From contig JAENVU010000002.1 of the NCBI GenBank assembly GCA_016650415.1, positions 1 to 5,450 on the forward strand: 5,450 nt of DNA. The letters run 5' to 3'. This DNA comes from Acidimicrobiia bacterium (GTDB lineage Bacteria; Actinomycetota; Acidimicrobiia; IMCC26256; JAENVU01). Each line of letters starts with the position of its first letter. The first letter of the stretch is position 1. Below, piece after piece: positions 4,906 to 5,450 of this stretch. The translations under genes were made by a program, and so were the position numbers. The notes under the pieces are model-generated. The model was not told where the DNA came from. It did no database searches and worked only from the letters and a program-made list of their open reading frames with translations.

Positions 4906-5257
4906 GGATGTCGCCGAGCTGATCCCCGGTTTGGTCGACGGCACGGTCCACCTGGACGAACGAACCCGTCGATTCATCGAGTCCGACCTGCGCTGTCAGG
5001 CCGAGTTGGCGCGCTATCGCAAGCTCCTCCGCGGGCTCGGCGCGCTGCGAAGCACGTACCTCGAGCCCGCACCCGGGAGCCTCGCCCAGACACTGAACGC
5101 CTTGGCGGTCGAGGGTGAGCGTCGGGTCGCCCGATCCATTCTCACGGGCCGCCGGATCGCGGTCGCCGGTGCGGCACTCGCTGGTGCGGCCCTTGCCGGA
5201 GCCGCAACCGCGGCAGTGATGGCGGCCCGTACCCGGCGCCGCTTCGTCACCGGCTGA
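4895..5257 (+). CDS. Probable membrane anti-sigma factor, degenerate zinc-finger type
   Basis: The product is 120 residues with one predicted membrane helix at about 88-111 (Ala/Gly-rich, with the run GAALAGAALAGAA). The N-terminus, ELIPGLVDGTVHLDERTRRF (8-27) followed by CQAELARYRKLL (34-45), resembles the anti-sigma domain of zf-HC2 proteins that bind ECF sigma factors in the cytoplasm. The HxxxCxxC zinc site is not preserved: only C34 remains. Only about ten Arg-rich residues follow the helix, so there is little or no outside sensor domain. Start is the GTG at 4895, inside the sigma-factor gene, with GAGGAAGGA (4876-4884) 10 nt upstream; the 11-nt overlap supports a coupled sigma/anti-sigma operon. 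The role is inferred from position plus this weak similarity; a different small membrane protein is possible. Confidence 0.7.
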   Translation: MRYEDVAELIPGLVDGTVHLDERTRRFIESDLRCQAELARYRKLLRGLGALRSTYLEPAPGSLAQTLNALAVEGERRVARSILTGRRIAVAGAALAGAALAGAATAAVMAARTRRRFVTG

Positions 5258-5288
5258 GGACCTCGACGCCGAACCTGGCGAAGAACCG

Positions 5289-5316
5289 CTCATCCGGCAT
5301 GAGAACTCGGGAGTTC
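5289..5316. repeat. Two abutting palindromes upstream of tRNA-Trp
   Basis: CTCAT-CCGGC-ATGAG (5289-5303) is a 5-bp inverted repeat with a 5-nt loop. It shares its last base with the perfect 14-nt palindrome GAACTCGGGAGTTC (5303-5316). The pair lies after the anti-sigma gene and just upstream of the -10-like element of tRNA-Trp. It could be a terminator or a protein-binding site. Confidence 0.4.
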
Positions 5317-5322
5317 CTCGGC

Positions 5323-5328
5323 TAGGCT
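5323..5328 (+). promoter_or_regulatory. Candidate -10 element for tRNA-Trp
   Basis: TAGGCT matches TANNNT and would start transcription near 5335, about 20 nt before tRNA-Trp. At 17 nt spacing the -35 position (TGAGAA, 5300-5305) is a poor match and lies within the palindromes. Confidence 0.3.
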
Positions 5329-5354
5329 CGTCGGCCCGGCCCCCGCGCGTCCGG

Positions 5355-5427
5355 AGGGCAGTAGCTCAATTGGAAGAGCTCCGGTCTCCAAAACCGGCGG
5401 TTGGGGGTTCGAGTCCCTCCTGCCCTG
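5355..5427 (+). tRNA. tRNA-Trp (anticodon CCA)
   Basis: The acceptor AGGGCAG (5355-5361) pairs with CTGCCCT (5420-5426); the discriminator is G (5427), as usual for bacterial tRNA-Trp, and the 3' CCA is not encoded. The anticodon stem is CCGGT/ACCGG with loop CTCCAAA and anticodon CCA at 5388-5390. The T arm is GGGGG-TTCGAGT-CCCTC. In actinobacteria this gene commonly precedes secE and nusG, which would lie just beyond the window. Confidence 0.97.
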
Positions 5428-5450
5428 CTCCGAGAAGACCAGCCCGGGAC

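Noticed and set aside
4144..4977. 277-codon minus-strand frame opposite rpmG and the sigma factor
   Set aside because: It covers the antisense of two well-supported genes and has no domain character; length is explained by GC bias.

Overview
The window comes from a high-GC, high-GC3 chromosome, most likely an actinobacterium. The layout Tyr-tRNA, Thr-tRNA, Met-tRNA, rpmG (L33), ..., Trp-tRNA is the arrangement that leads into secE-nusG-rplK in actinobacteria. The leaderless-looking start of the acetyltransferase and the TANNNT -10 elements fit that group. A deep branch such as Acidimicrobiia is a guess that rests only on overall protein style. Nothing here looks mobile: no transposase, integrase, CRISPR array or att site is visible.

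Layout. Bases 7-2433 (+) encode a polytopic membrane protein with a central spermidine-synthase-like Rossmann domain. It converges with a YajQ-family nucleotide-binding protein (2479-2967, -); the 45-bp gap between them is rich in inverted repeats. Divergent from yajQ is tRNA-Tyr(GTA) (3022-3105). A 119-bp spacer with repeats and a strong hairpin separates it from a GNAT acetyltransferase (3225-3719, -). That gene diverges from tRNA-Thr(GGT) (3799-3870), followed by tRNA-Met(CAT) (3947-4020) and rpmG (4080-4241). Next come an ECF-type sigma factor (4342-4905) and an overlapping small membrane protein that looks like its anti-sigma factor (4895-5257). tRNA-Trp(CCA) (5355-5427) closes the window.

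How it works together. The core is translation machinery: four tRNAs and a ribosomal protein. Thr-tRNA, Met-tRNA and rpmG are probably one transcript, since no TANNNT -10 element occurs in the gaps between them. The sigma/anti-sigma pair is a self-contained regulatory unit placed between rpmG and tRNA-Trp, where mycobacteria, from memory, carry hadABC. The tRNA-Tyr and tRNA-Thr upstream regions share an extended -10 box, TTGCTANTGT. In the second case this box overlaps the promoter of the divergent acetyltransferase.

I found no convincing new multi-gene system. The items most worth checking are the overlapping promoters with a leaderless gene, the apparently zinc-less anti-sigma partner, the L33 with three of four zinc cysteines, and the spermidine-synthase-like domain lacking its catalytic aspartate.
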